From Streptomyces albidus (ex Kaewkla and Franco 2022) (GTDB lineage: Bacteria; Actinomycetota; Actinomycetes; Streptomycetales; Streptomycetaceae), in NCBI RefSeq assembly GCF_013870515.1, contig NZ_JACBXA010000003.1, forward strand, positions 1-64,000: DNA of 64,000 bases, read 5' to 3'. The notes beneath the pieces were generated by a model. The model was given only the letters and a program-made list of their open reading frames with translations. It ran no database searches and was not told the origin of the DNA. The position numbers and the translations under genes are program-made. Below are positions 38,067 to 47,031 of this stretch, piece by piece; position 1 is the stretch's first letter; the number at the start of each line of letters is the position of its first letter.

Positions 38067-39221
38067 CTAGCTCGCGCGCCTCAGGCGCCACAGCGAGGTG
38101 ACCTCCGCACTGCGCGCCGCGTGCAGCGGATCGGCCGTGTCCGCCGAGCGAGGGTGGTGGGGACGCGTGTCCTCCCGGCCGGCCACGAGGAGTCCGGCCG
38201 CTTCGATCCAGCCCAGCAGTTCGTCGCGGGTGCGCAGTTGGAGGTGCTCGGCGAGGTCGGAGAGGATCAGCCAGCCTTCGCCGTCCGGTACGAGGCGCTC
38301 GGCGAGTCCGGCGAGGAAGCCGCGCAGCATGCGGCTGCCGGGATCGTAGACGGCGTGCTCGAGGGGCGAGGTCGGCTTGGCGGGAAGCCAGGGCGGATTG
38401 CAGACGACGAGCGAGGCTCGCTCGTCCCCGGGCGGGAAGAGATCGGCCTCGACGACCGTCACCTTCTCCGAGAGTCCCAGCCGGCCGAGGTTCCCGCGGG
38501 CGCAGGCCAGCGCACGCGGGTCCTGATCCGTCGCGACGACCCGGCCCACTCCCCGCCGGGCCAGCACGGCGCTGAGCACGCCCGTCCCGGTCCCGATGTC
38601 GAACGCCGGGCCCTCAGCGGGCAGTTCAGCCCGCGCCACGAGGTCGACGTACTCCCCGCGCACCGGTGAGAAGACTCCGTACGCCGGATGCACCCGGTCA
38701 CCGTCCAGCGCCGGTACGGGCACTCCCCGGACCCGCCACTCGTGCGCGCCGACGACGCCGAGCAGTTCGCGCAGCGGGACGACGGAGCCAGTACCGGGTT
38801 CCGGCGGGCCGTACGCCTCCTGGCACGCCTCCCGTACGTCGGGGGCTCTGCGCAGCGGTACGGTCCAACCCTCGTCGCCGGGACCGGAGTCCAGCGGCAC
38901 CAGCAGCATGCCGAGCACCCGTGCGCGGCGGGACTGCGCCTGCCGGTGGAGGTGGAAGTCCTCATACGGACTCGCCCCCGGCTTGGGCGCCTTGCGGTCC
39001 ACTCTGCGGCGCAACGCGGACAGCATCTGCCTCGCGCCGTGATAGTCGCCGCGCCAGAGCAGCGCGGTGCCCTCGCAGGCCAGTTTGTAGGCGGCGTCCG
39101 CCGTCGTCCGGTCGTCCACCGCACGTACGGGCCGCGGTGGCTTCGTTCCGCTCTCCGACCGCCACAGCGCCGACCGTTCAACCTCGTCCTCGGTCCAGCC
39201 GACCGACTGCCGCTCGTTCAC
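38067..39221 (-). CDS. methyltransferase, HemK/RsmC-like (NPPW motif)
   Basis: A 384-residue protein. The N-terminal half is of unknown type (ADAAYKLACEGTALLWRGDYHGARQML); the C-terminal half is a class I methyltransferase with FDIGTGTGVLSAVLARRG, VVATDQDPRALACA and VVCNPPWLPA. The NPPW motif is typical of N-methyltransferases acting on amide or base nitrogens (PrmC, RsmC, RlmG). Substrate not determinable. GTG start at 39221, convergent with sodN. Confidence 0.85.
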   Translation of the reverse strand: MNERQSVGWTEDEVERSALWRSESGTKPPRPVRAVDDRTTADAAYKLACEGTALLWRGDYHGARQMLSALRRRVDRKAPKPGASPYEDFHLHRQAQSRRARVLGMLLVPLDSGPGDEGWTVPLRRAPDVREACQEAYGPPEPGTGSVVPLRELLGVVGAHEWRVRGVPVPALDGDRVHPAYGVFSPVRGEYVDLVARAELPAEGPAFDIGTGTGVLSAVLARRGVGRVVATDQDPRALACARGNLGRLGLSEKVTVVEADLFPPGDERASLVVCNPPWLPAKPTSPLEHAVYDPGSRMLRGFLAGLAERLVPDGEGWLILSDLAEHLQLRTRDELLGWIEAAGLLVAGREDTRPHHPRSADTADPLHAARSAEVTSLWRLRRAS

Positions 39222-39230
39222 CGGCCCAGC

Positions 39231-40172
39231 CTATGGCGCCTTACGGGTGGGCGGCGTTCGCACGGCACCCATGCTGGCGAGGACGACCAGGGCGATCGCG
39301 ACCAGTTCGAGCGGGTGCAGGTGCTGTCCGAGCACGAGGAAGCCGGCCATCGTCGCCGCCACCGGCATCAGGCTCATCAGCAGCGCGAACGTGGCCGCGG
39401 GCAGCCGGCGCAACGCGAAGAGCTCCAGCGTGTACGGGAGTCCGGAGGACAGCACGGCCACCGCCGCGCCCAGCCCCAGCGTCACCGGGTCCAGCAGGGC
39501 GCCTCCCGCGCTGGCCACGCCGAGCGGCGCGCTGAGCAGCGCCGCGAGCCCCATGGCCAGGGCGAGCCCGTCGGCCTTCGGAAAGCGGGCGCCCGTACGG
39601 GAGTTGAAGATGATGTAGGCGACCCACATCGCACCCGCAGCGAGAGCGAAGGCGACACCCGCGAAGTTGAGACGGTCGAAGCCGCTGCTGCCCAGCAGAT
39701 ACACCCCCGCCAACGCCAGCGCCGCCCACAGCAGGCTGAGCACCCGGCGTGACCCGACGACGGAGAGGACGAGCGGACCGAGCAGTTCGAGCGTGACGGC
39801 CGCGCCCAGCGGGATCCTGTCGATGGCCTGGTAGAAGAGCGTGTTCATGGTGCCGAGGGCGACGCCGAGTCCGGTCACCGCGGCCCAGTCGGCGGACGAA
39901 TGCCCCTTCAGGCGGGGCCTGCACACGGCGAGCATGATCAGCGCGGAGAAGACCAGCCTGAGCGCGACGACACCCAGCGCGCCCGCGCGAGGGAAGAGCG
40001 TGGCGGCGACGGCCGAACCGAACTGCAAGGACATGGCACTGCCGATGACCATCCCCACGGCGGCCCCCCGTCCGTCGGCTCCGCGAGGTCCGCGGGAGGC
40101 GGAGGACCGCGGTGCGGCAGCGGCCGCACCGGATGCCGCGGCGGCGCGGGCGGGATGTTCACCAGAGGTCAT
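39231..40172 (-). CDS. EamA/DMT family exporter (RhtA-like)
   Basis: A 313-residue membrane protein of ten predicted helices with duplicated EamA halves (SLQFGSAVAATLFPRAGALG, VALRLVFSALIMLAV; second half YIIFNSRTG onward). It resembles RhtA-type amino-acid efflux proteins. ATG at 40172 or GTG at 40178 are both possible; neither has a clear ribosome site. Divergent from the LysR gene by about 70 bp, so probably its target. Confidence 0.85.
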   Translation of the reverse strand: MTSGEHPARAAAASGAAAAAPRSSASRGPRGADGRGAAVGMVIGSAMSLQFGSAVAATLFPRAGALGVVALRLVFSALIMLAVCRPRLKGHSSADWAAVTGLGVALGTMNTLFYQAIDRIPLGAAVTLELLGPLVLSVVGSRRVLSLLWAALALAGVYLLGSSGFDRLNFAGVAFALAAGAMWVAYIIFNSRTGARFPKADGLALAMGLAALLSAPLGVASAGGALLDPVTLGLGAAVAVLSSGLPYTLELFALRRLPAATFALLMSLMPVAATMAGFLVLGQHLHPLELVAIALVVLASMGAVRTPPTRKAP

Positions 40173-40241
40173 GGACACACGCTAGAACCGCGGACGGCCG
40201 GCTGTGAAATGCCTCTTCGCCAGCGGCTATGCTCCGTGCGC

Positions 40242-41150
40242 ATGACCGTCGAACTGCGTCACCTGCGTGCCTTCCTCGCCATCGCGGAAGCAGGCAGCGT
40301 GACGTCCGCGGCCGCGGTGCTCCGGATCAGCCAGCCCGCCCTCTCCCGCACCCTGCGACAGCTCGAACAGCACCTGGGCGTGCGGCTGGTGGACCGTACG
40401 ACGCACCACCTGGAGCTGACGACGGACGGGCGCAGGTTCCGCGAGAAGGCCGCCGTGGCGGTGGCCGCCGTCAACGAGGCGCTCGACCCCGCGCGGCTGC
40501 ACCCCTGGCCCCTGCGGCTGGGCCACGCCTGGTCCGCCTTCGGGCGGCACACCACGCCCCTGCTGCGGCGCTGGAAGGAGACCTTTCCGGAGACCCCGCT
40601 GGAGCTGCTTCGGGTGGACGACCGTACGGGCGGACTGCTGAGCGGCAAGGTCGATGTCGCCCTCGTACGGGCGCAGATGGTCCCGCAGGACGCCGAGGGC
40701 CTGCTGGGCGAGTGGCTCTGCAACGAATCGCGTGTGGCGGCGGTGCCGGCCGACAGCGAACTCGCCCGGAAAGAGGGCGCGTTGACCCTGGAGGACCTGT
40801 CCCGCCACCCGATCGCGCTGAACACGGTCTCGGGTCTGACCACGCTCGACCTGTGGCCGGAGGAGATCCGTCCCGATGCATCCGCGACGGTGCGCGTCGC
40901 CAACACCGACGACTGGCTGGGCGCCATCGCGGCCGGCAGCGCGGTGGGCACCTCCACCTCGGCCACAGCCGAGATGCACCCCCATCCCGGTGTCGTCTAC
41001 CGGCCGTTGGCGGGAACGGAGGACGTGCCGCTGATGCTCTTCTGGCGCGAGACGCCCATGGGTTCCGGAAGGCCCGGGCACCCGGCCGTCCCCCAACTGG
41101 TCGAACTGGCGCTGGACGTGCTGGCCGAGGATGCGCGGGGAACGGGCTGA
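40242..41150 (+). CDS. LysR family transcriptional regulator
   Basis: A 302-residue LTTR. N-terminal HTH (ELRHLRAFLAIAEAGSVTSA, RISQPALSRTLRQLEQ) is followed by an effector domain. ATG at 40242; the longer upstream in-frame extension lies within the divergent EamA gene and is rejected. Likely regulates the divergent EamA exporter. Confidence 0.9.
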   Translation: MTVELRHLRAFLAIAEAGSVTSAAAVLRISQPALSRTLRQLEQHLGVRLVDRTTHHLELTTDGRRFREKAAVAVAAVNEALDPARLHPWPLRLGHAWSAFGRHTTPLLRRWKETFPETPLELLRVDDRTGGLLSGKVDVALVRAQMVPQDAEGLLGEWLCNESRVAAVPADSELARKEGALTLEDLSRHPIALNTVSGLTTLDLWPEEIRPDASATVRVANTDDWLGAIAAGSAVGTSTSATAEMHPHPGVVYRPLAGTEDVPLMLFWRETPMGSGRPGHPAVPQLVELALDVLAEDARGTG

Positions 41151-41236
41151 TCACGGCATACGTTGGAGAAGCGGGGCAGTCAGTGCCCCGGTACTCGGGT
41201 ACGTCCGCACGGCGACGCACGCAACGGGAGGCAGAC

Positions 41237-41473
41237 ATGGCGGGTTTCCTCGACAAGGCCAAGGAGCAGGCACAGCGCGGGCTGGCGCAGGGCAAGGAGA
41301 AGGTGGAAGAGGTCCAGGCTCAGCGCGCGGGCAGCGACCTGCTGCGCAAGCTCGGGGCCGCCTACTACGCGGAGCAGCGCGGCAGCGGCTCCCCCGCCCA
41401 GGTGCAGCAGGCTCTGTCCGCGCTCGAGCAGCACATCGCGCAGCACGGGGACAGCTTCCTGCGCAACCCCTGA
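41237..41473 (+). CDS. small conserved helical protein
   Basis: A 78-residue, largely helical charged protein (FLDKAKEQAQRGLAQGKEKV) ending GDSFLRNP. Similar proteins are widespread in Streptomyces with unknown function. ATG at 41237 has GGGAGG 6 nt upstream. A terminator follows. Confidence 0.75.
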   Translation: MAGFLDKAKEQAQRGLAQGKEKVEEVQAQRAGSDLLRKLGAAYYAEQRGSGSPAQVQQALSALEQHIAQHGDSFLRNP

Positions 41474-41517
41474 CGGTGCGGGCGGGCAGCCCCGCCCACG
41501 GTCACGCTCGCTCACCG

Positions 41518-41545
41518 GCCCCGGCCCGCTCTCACGGGCCGGGGC
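41518..41545. terminator. hairpin between small protein and NUDIX genes
   Basis: A perfect 11-bp stem (41518-41528 and 41535-41545), 6-nt loop, followed by TTGTGTGT on the plus strand, 45 nt after the small-protein stop. Confidence 0.8.
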
Positions 41546-41629
41546 TTGTGTGTACTGCGGAGTGCCCGGACGAGGTCCGGCCGTACGGGCCTGCACTTGC
41601 CGGCCCGTACGGTCACGGTCCCCTCCGGA

Positions 41630-42160
41630 CTACCCGAACCGCAGCCGGTACAGCATCAGCAGCGCCGCCGCCGTGTTCGCCGCGGGGACCTCGCCCTGTG
41701 CGATCAGCTCCGGCGTCTCCTTGAGCGGAACCCACTCCCGCTTGTCCGACTCGAAGTCGTCCTCCGGGTGGCCGACGTAGGTGGCACCGTCCGACCAGTA
41801 GATGTGGTGCCGCGCGTCGATGAGCCCGTTGGCGGGCTCGACCGTCATCAGATGCCGCAGCGGTCCGGGCTTCCAGCCCGTCTCCTCCAGCATCTCGCGG
41901 GCCGCTCCTTCGGCGAGGTCCTCGCCCTCCTCCACGACTCCCGCGGCCAGCTCCCATCCCCAGCTGTCGGTGATGAACCGGTGCCGCCAGAGCATCAGCA
42001 CTTCGTTGCGCTCGTTGACGGCTGTGGCCATCGCCACCGGCCGCAGCCGGATCAGGTAGTGATCCAGATGACGGCCGTCCGGGAGTAGCACGTCCGCGAG
42101 ATTGACCCGTAACCACTGGTTCTCGTACACAGTGTGTTCACCCAGGTTCTTCCATCGCAC
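41630..42160 (-). CDS. NUDIX hydrolase
   Basis: A 176-residue hydrolase with a complete Nudix box: GVVEEGEDLAEGAAREMLEE followed by TGW. The surrounding fold resembles ADP-ribose pyrophosphatase-type enzymes (RHRFITDSWGWELAAG). GTG at 42160 is preferred over ATG at 42193 because GGAAGGGGG lies 8 nt upstream of the GTG. Adjacent to, and in the same orientation as, the HTH/TPR regulator. Confidence 0.88.
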   Translation of the reverse strand: MRWKNLGEHTVYENQWLRVNLADVLLPDGRHLDHYLIRLRPVAMATAVNERNEVLMLWRHRFITDSWGWELAAGVVEEGEDLAEGAAREMLEETGWKPGPLRHLMTVEPANGLIDARHHIYWSDGATYVGHPEDDFESDKREWVPLKETPELIAQGEVPAANTAAALLMLYRLRFG

Positions 42161-42248
42161 GTATGTGCCCCCTTCCTGACGGAGGTTGGGCACATCCCAG
42201 CACGCTGCGGCGTCCCTCTGACAGAGGCACCACCACAGCCGCCCTACC

Positions 42249-43625
42249 TCAGAGGGGCACTCGCAAGGTCTCCTCGATCAGCTTCGCCGCCCTGTCGACC
42301 GGTGTTCCGGGGTGCCGGAGCAGGTGCTCCCGGACCCGCCGCATGCGCTGCCGCAGCCGCTGTGACTCGATGCCCTGCGCCTGATCGACCATCTGCACCG
42401 CCGTCTGCGCAGCGCGTTCCGCTGAGCCGCTCTGCAACTCCACGTCGGTGAGCGTGGCCAGCCGGTTCACCCGGCCGCGCACATGGGCGGGTGCCCTGGC
42501 TGCCTCCTCGGCATACCGCTGTGCGGCGTCCAGCTCTTCCAGTACGAGCAACGTCTCAGCCAATCGGACCTGGACCAGGCCCGGTTGGACGTAGCCGGTC
42601 TCATCCGGCTCCTCCTCCGGCCGGATGAGAGTGGAGGAGTGCTCGGCGTTCCGCATACAGCCGTACGCGCCTCGGCGGTCGCCGATCCGCGCATAGGCCT
42701 TCGCCTGCATCGCGTACAAGTCGGTCGCCAGGGCCGGTGTGGATTGCGGCCCCGGCGTGCGTAACACCGCCTCCGCACAGGCGATGGCACGCCTGTCGTC
42801 GCCGAGGAACAGCGCCTGGTTGACCAGCAGCGCCACCACGTAGCCGCCGAAGAGGCGGTCCCCGGAGGCCTTCCCCAGGCGGAGCGCCTGGTGGAAGTAG
42901 CGCTGGGCCAGGCCCTGTTCGTCTGCGTCGTACGCGCAGATGCCGCTGACGGCCGCCAACGACCCTGCCGCACGGCACAGTTCACGACCGGTGCTGTCGC
43001 TGTAGCCGCCGCGCAGCAGCGGCGCCACCTCGCCCGTGAGGAAGCCGACGACGCGGGGGCGCGTCGCGACACCGCCAGCGTTCCGGTAGAGGTGCTCGTA
43101 GTGGCCGCGCGCCGCATGCAGCACCGCCACGTCCGCCTCCGAGACCTCGCGCACCCCGTCGTGCGAGACGTCCAGGTCGTCTGGCGGGTTCTCCCACTCC
43201 CAAACGGGCGCGACGGCGGCCGCGCCCGTCAGCAGAGCGGGACCCCGTGTGTGCGCGTGGAGTTCGTCGGAACGCCACGACACCGCGGCCCTCTCCACGA
43301 ACCGGCCGAGCACGGCCGGGCCTTCGGCGTCTTCCACATCCCCGGCACCCTGCACCGATGCCGCGGAAGGGAAGCCCGAGGGGCGGCCCATTCCGACGTC
43401 CGCGAGTGTGAGCGTGCGGTCCAGCCGGGCGCCCAGCACCTCGCATATCCACTCCGGGACGCTGCCACGTGGTCGCTGCCCCTTGAGCCAGCGCGCGACA
43501 GCCGTGTGATCGTAACGCAGAGTGACATTGTTCTCCGCGCCGAGGCGATTGATTCTCATGGCCAGACCGGCCCGGGAGATTCCGGACTGGTCAAGCAGTA
43601 CGTCCAGTTGACTGTTGGGCTCCAT
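42249..43625 (-). CDS. HTH regulator with TPR-like sensor domain
   Basis: A 458-residue regulator. N-terminal HTH-like domain (DQSGISRAGLAMRINRLG, YDHTAVARWLKGQRPRG) is followed by tandem helical repeats (residues about 150-440) like TPRs. This architecture is common among Streptomyces regulators of development and secondary metabolism. ATG at 43625 follows GGAGGG. A paralogous, truncated N-terminus is encoded divergently at 43854. Confidence 0.85.
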   Translation of the reverse strand: MEPNSQLDVLLDQSGISRAGLAMRINRLGAENNVTLRYDHTAVARWLKGQRPRGSVPEWICEVLGARLDRTLTLADVGMGRPSGFPSAASVQGAGDVEDAEGPAVLGRFVERAAVSWRSDELHAHTRGPALLTGAAAVAPVWEWENPPDDLDVSHDGVREVSEADVAVLHAARGHYEHLYRNAGGVATRPRVVGFLTGEVAPLLRGGYSDSTGRELCRAAGSLAAVSGICAYDADEQGLAQRYFHQALRLGKASGDRLFGGYVVALLVNQALFLGDDRRAIACAEAVLRTPGPQSTPALATDLYAMQAKAYARIGDRRGAYGCMRNAEHSSTLIRPEEEPDETGYVQPGLVQVRLAETLLVLEELDAAQRYAEEAARAPAHVRGRVNRLATLTDVELQSGSAERAAQTAVQMVDQAQGIESQRLRQRMRRVREHLLRHPGTPVDRAAKLIEETLRVPL

Positions 43626-43674
43626 TTCGCCCTCCGGTCGTCCAACCCTTGTTTCGCAGAGTAACCGACAATCG

Positions 43675-43691
43675 TTCACACGGGGTGTGAA
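43675..43691. promoter_or_regulatory. palindrome between divergent HTH genes
   Basis: TTCACAC-GGG-GTGTGAA is a perfect inverted repeat 50 nt upstream of the HTH/TPR gene start. A good operator candidate for one of the two paralogous regulators flanking it. Confidence 0.5.
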
Positions 43692-43804
43692 AGTCCCACC
43701 TGTGCGTGCACACGGCACATGCTCCCGAAGAAGCGGAAGTTGAGGTTCGCTGGAAACACTCCGTAAGCAGGAACGCGGACGGAGCACCGTAGGAGGGACC
43801 AGAG

Positions 43805-43867
43805 ATGAACGACCCGATCCGATTCCACTTCGAGGTATACCCGGTGGTCGACCGTGCAGCCCGCTGA
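43805..43867 (+). CDS. 20-residue small ORF upstream of the HTH remnant
   Basis: ATG AAC ... TGA encodes MNDPIRFHFEVYPVVDRAAR. An AGGAGG ribosome site lies 8 nt upstream, among the best in the window, and the stop overlaps the next reading frame. It may be a translated leader controlling the downstream HTH gene or a small protein. No homologue recognised. Confidence 0.45.
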   Translation: MNDPIRFHFEVYPVVDRAAR

Positions 43868-44201
43868 CCACCATCGCCGTGACCCGACGCCCAACCGCGC
43901 GCTGCGCTCGTTACTGGCGGAGACGGAGTGGACGCAGGAGGCGTTCGCCCGCGCCATCGGAAGACTCGGCACCGAGGCGGGCGTGCGACTCGGCTACGAC
44001 CGCACCTCCGTCGCCCACTGGTTGCGCGGCAGCCGCCCGTCCCCCCGCGTGCAGGGCTTCATCGCCGAAGCCCTCTCACGGCGACTGGGCCGTCCGGTCG
44101 CCGTGACCCAACTGGGCATGGGCGACGGCTCCAGCGGAGGCCCCGGCCCACGGTCCTCGGACGGCTCCGCCGAGGCGTCTGGGCGACCTCGCCGGCGATG
44201 A
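43854..44201 (+). pseudogene. truncated HTH regulator (N-terminal fragment)
   Basis: Residues 15-90 (LLAETEWTQEAFARAIGRLG, YDRTSVAHWLRGSRPSPRV) match the N-terminal domain of the regulator at 42249-43625, but the TPR part is absent. After GMGDGS the frame runs into sequence that on the other strand encodes an MFS transporter start. So the gene is cut off at about 44150-44190. GTG start at 43854. Confidence 0.7.
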
Positions 44202-44358
44202 AGAACGCGGCGAGCACGCTGCCCGTGGAGTAGCCCCCGGTCGCCCCGTGGCCGAGGAAGACCATGGCCAGCGGTGCCATGGCTACGGGCAGCCGGGTCA
44301 TGGACGCGGTGACGGCCCAGACCCCGGTCTGCCGGGTGAGGATGGTGCGATAACTCAT
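44186..44358 (-). pseudogene. MFS exporter, N-terminal fragment only
   Basis: ATG at 44358 begins an MFS-like protein (MSYRTILTRQTGVWAVTASM, RLPVAMAPLAMVFLGHG, SVLAAFFIAGEVA), about 57 residues covering two helices, then abruptly continues as antisense of the HTH fragment. It starts 10 nt after the phzE-like gene and is therefore the last gene of that operon. A deletion joining it to the truncated HTH gene explains both ends. Probably non-functional. Confidence 0.7.
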
Positions 44359-44368
44359 GGGGTGACTC

Positions 44369-46378
44369 TCACTTCGGCGTGGACGAGACGGTTACGGACG
44401 GCGTGGCCGGGCGCGGGAAGTGGGCGCCGGGCGGCAGCAACTGCTCCAACGCCTGCGCCAGGACGCCCAGTCCGTCGGCGCTGAGCACCGACTCGGGATG
44501 GAACTGGAAGGAGCGCAGCCCGGGCGCGCGCAGAGCGTGCACGTCGCCCGTGGCCTTGTCGCGGCAGACCTCGACCGGGCGGCCGAGGGCGTGCGGTTGG
44601 AGGGTGTCGGAGTGGCTGCGGGCGGCGAAGGTGTTGTAGAAGCCCACCCGCACTTGTTCGCCGAAGAGGTCGATCTCCCGTCGCACTCCCTGGTTCGGGC
44701 GCTCCAGCCGGGCCAGTTCGAGGCCCAGCAGCCCGCTGAGCACCTGGTGGCCGAGGCAGACTGCGAGCAGCGGGCGCCGGTCGGCCAGGACCTCGCGCAG
44801 CGCCGTGCGTAAGGCGGCGATCTTCGGATGCCCGAGGTCGCCCGGGTCGCCTGGGCCGGGCCCGGCGAGCACCAGGTCGTAGGCAGCCGAGGTGAACGGC
44901 TCGCCGAACCTGCGTACCGTCACCTCCGGCCCCAGGGAACGGATCTGATGGGCAAGCATGGCGGTGAAGCTGTCCTCGGCGTCGATCACGAGGATGTGCT
45001 GCGCGGCGCTCAGCCGGGAGGCGGCGAGCACGCTCTCGGGCGCTCTCCCGGGCGCAGGTTTCGTCACGGGCGCTCCATCCCCCTCCTCGGCCAGCCAGAA
45101 CCGCGCCAGGCCTCGGTTTCGCTCTTCGAGTGCATGGCGGACCGACGGCTCGTCGGCCAGCGACCGGCGGACAGGAGCCGCGGTGTTCGGCACCGACGCA
45201 CCTGCCGCGGTCCCGGACGGCGTGCTTCGGAGCGCGCGGAGCATTCCGGCGGCCTTCGCCCGCGTCTCGGCGGCCTCTGCCGCCGGATCCGAGTGCCGTA
45301 CGACCGTGGCACCGACGCCCAGCGTCAGCTCTCCGGACCGGTCGATCCGCGCGGTACGGATGAGGATCGCCGAGTCCAGCTCCTGCCGCCCCTGCTCGTC
45401 GGCGCCGATCAGGGCCAGCGCCCCGCAGTAGTAGCCGCGGCCCTCGGGTTCGTAGCGGTCGATGGCCCGGCAGGCGCTCTCCAGCGGGCTGCCGGTGACC
45501 GTCGGTGCGAAGAGTGTCCGGCGCAGCACCTCGGGCACCGGCCGGCTGGAGTGCCCCTCGATGAAGTACTCCGTGTGCGCGAGGTGCGCCATCTCCTTGA
45601 GCCGGGGGCCGACGACGCGGCCGCCGCCGTCGCAGACCGCGGCCATCATCTTCAGCTCCTCGTCGACCACCATGTACAGCTCTTCCGACTCCTTGGTGTC
45701 GGAGAGGAACTCCAGGGCCCCGGCCAAGGTGGGGCCGTCGTCGGGATAGCGGTAGGTGCCGCTGATCGGATTCATGACGGCGGTGCCGGCGCGCAGGCTG
45801 ATGTGCCGTTCGGGACTTGCGCCGACGAAGGTCCGCTCACCGGTGTGCACGGCGAACGTCCAGTACGCGCTGTCCTCTTGGAGCAGCAGCCGGCGCAGCA
45901 GCGTGCAGGCGTGCCGAGGGGAGTAGTCGGCGATACGGGCGGTGAAGGAGCGCTTGACGACGAAGTTCGCGCCTTCGCCGCGCCCGATCTCGTCGGTGAT
46001 CAGACGGCGGACGACGTCGGCGTACGCGTCGTCGTCGACGTCGAATCCTGCATCCGTCAACTCGATCGGTTCATCGGGGAGTTGGCGGATCGCCTCGTCG
46101 AGGGGCACGGTCCACCGGTCGTCCACGGCGAGGGCCAGCAGCGGAGCGTGGTCCTCGGGGTAGACGAAGCCCCGCTCGCCGATCTGACGGTAGGGCAGGG
46201 CGGCGAGCGTCTGGTGGCGCCCGCCCAGGGGGTCCACCGGCGGCAGTTCGTCCAGCCGCTCCAGCTCGGTGACGTCGCCGGTGAGTACCTCGAGGACCCC
46301 GGGAGCCGTCTCGGGGCGGTAGAGCAGCGCGAAGGGGCGGGCGTCCGCTCCGCTCCACAACGTCTCCAGCGGCCTCAT
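44369..46378 (-). CDS. 2-amino-2-desoxyisochorismate (ADIC) synthase, PhzE-like
   Basis: A 669-residue fusion of an anthranilate-synthase-like chorismate-utilising domain (residues about 1-400) and a glutamine amidotransferase (about 470-660). PhzE-type signatures: MNPISGTYRYPDDGP, ELYMVVDEELKMMAAVCDGG, LAHTEYFIEG, LFAPTVTGSPLESACRAI and GRGYYCGALALIG. The amidotransferase triad is CLGHQ Cys plus FHPES His/Glu. It converts chorismate and glutamine to ADIC. ATG at 46378 overlaps the isochorismatase stop by 4 nt. A TTA leucine codon at 44810-44812 suggests bldA-dependent translation. Confidence 0.92.
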   Translation of the reverse strand: MRPLETLWSGADARPFALLYRPETAPGVLEVLTGDVTELERLDELPPVDPLGGRHQTLAALPYRQIGERGFVYPEDHAPLLALAVDDRWTVPLDEAIRQLPDEPIELTDAGFDVDDDAYADVVRRLITDEIGRGEGANFVVKRSFTARIADYSPRHACTLLRRLLLQEDSAYWTFAVHTGERTFVGASPERHISLRAGTAVMNPISGTYRYPDDGPTLAGALEFLSDTKESEELYMVVDEELKMMAAVCDGGGRVVGPRLKEMAHLAHTEYFIEGHSSRPVPEVLRRTLFAPTVTGSPLESACRAIDRYEPEGRGYYCGALALIGADEQGRQELDSAILIRTARIDRSGELTLGVGATVVRHSDPAAEAAETRAKAAGMLRALRSTPSGTAAGASVPNTAAPVRRSLADEPSVRHALEERNRGLARFWLAEEGDGAPVTKPAPGRAPESVLAASRLSAAQHILVIDAEDSFTAMLAHQIRSLGPEVTVRRFGEPFTSAAYDLVLAGPGPGDPGDLGHPKIAALRTALREVLADRRPLLAVCLGHQVLSGLLGLELARLERPNQGVRREIDLFGEQVRVGFYNTFAARSHSDTLQPHALGRPVEVCRDKATGDVHALRAPGLRSFQFHPESVLSADGLGVLAQALEQLLPPGAHFPRPATPSVTVSSTPK

Positions 46379-47031
46379 TCCGGGTGGCCCTCCCCCAGTA
46401 ACGCTTCGACGACCTGCTTGGTGGTAGGCGTGGCCGCGCAGGCGTGAGCGGCGTACGAGACGGCGAGGCGGTGGTCGTCGGCGTTGAAGTCGGCGACGGC
46501 GTCGGTGACCAGGAAGGGCTGGATGTCGTGGCTGAAGGCGTCGACCGTGGTGATGAGGCAGCCGAGGTGGGCGTAGACGCCGCAGACGATGAGCTGGTCG
46601 CGGCCTGCGGCCCGCAGCCGCTCGAGCAGCGGGGTGCGCTGGAAGGCGCTGTAGCGCCACTTGGTCAGCACCTGGTCCGCCTCGTCCGGCGTCAGCTCGT
46701 CGACTATGCGCCGGTCCTCCGGCGCCGCCGCCATGCCGGCTCCCCAGAACGCGCCGAGCAGCCCGCGCTGATCCTCCGTCATGTCGCCGGGCTGCGCGGT
46801 GTAGAAGACCGGTACGCCGAGTGAGGCGCAGGTCTCGCGCAGCTGCACCGCGTTGGGCAGCACCACGGTGAGCGGCGGGGTGTCCTGGCGGAAGGGGCGC
46901 AGGAAGTAGCTCTGCATGTCGTGGATGAGCAGGGCGGCCCTGCGCGGGTCGGGCCGCCATCCGGTCCGGTCCTGGTCGGCGTCCTCCTCCGCGGGCAGGT
47001 CGTACGGGGCGATGGGGGCAATGCCGGTCAT
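46375..47031 (-). CDS. isochorismatase, PhzD-like
   Basis: A 218-residue cysteine-hydrolase-fold enzyme of the PhzD branch: LLIHDMQSYFLRPF (catalytic Asp), LTKWRYSAFQRTPL (Lys) and VYAHLGCLITTVDAFSHDIQ, followed by FLVTDAVADFN. It would hydrolyse ADIC to 2,3-dihydro-3-hydroxyanthranilate (DHHA) and pyruvate. ATGA overlaps join it to both neighbours. ATG at 47031 is used; an upstream GTG/ATG extension is not conserved. TTA codon at 46399-46401, near the C-terminus. Confidence 0.92.
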   Translation of the reverse strand: MTGIAPIAPYDLPAEEDADQDRTGWRPDPRRAALLIHDMQSYFLRPFRQDTPPLTVVLPNAVQLRETCASLGVPVFYTAQPGDMTEDQRGLLGAFWGAGMAAAPEDRRIVDELTPDEADQVLTKWRYSAFQRTPLLERLRAAGRDQLIVCGVYAHLGCLITTVDAFSHDIQPFLVTDAVADFNADDHRLAVSYAAHACAATPTTKQVVEALLGEGHPE

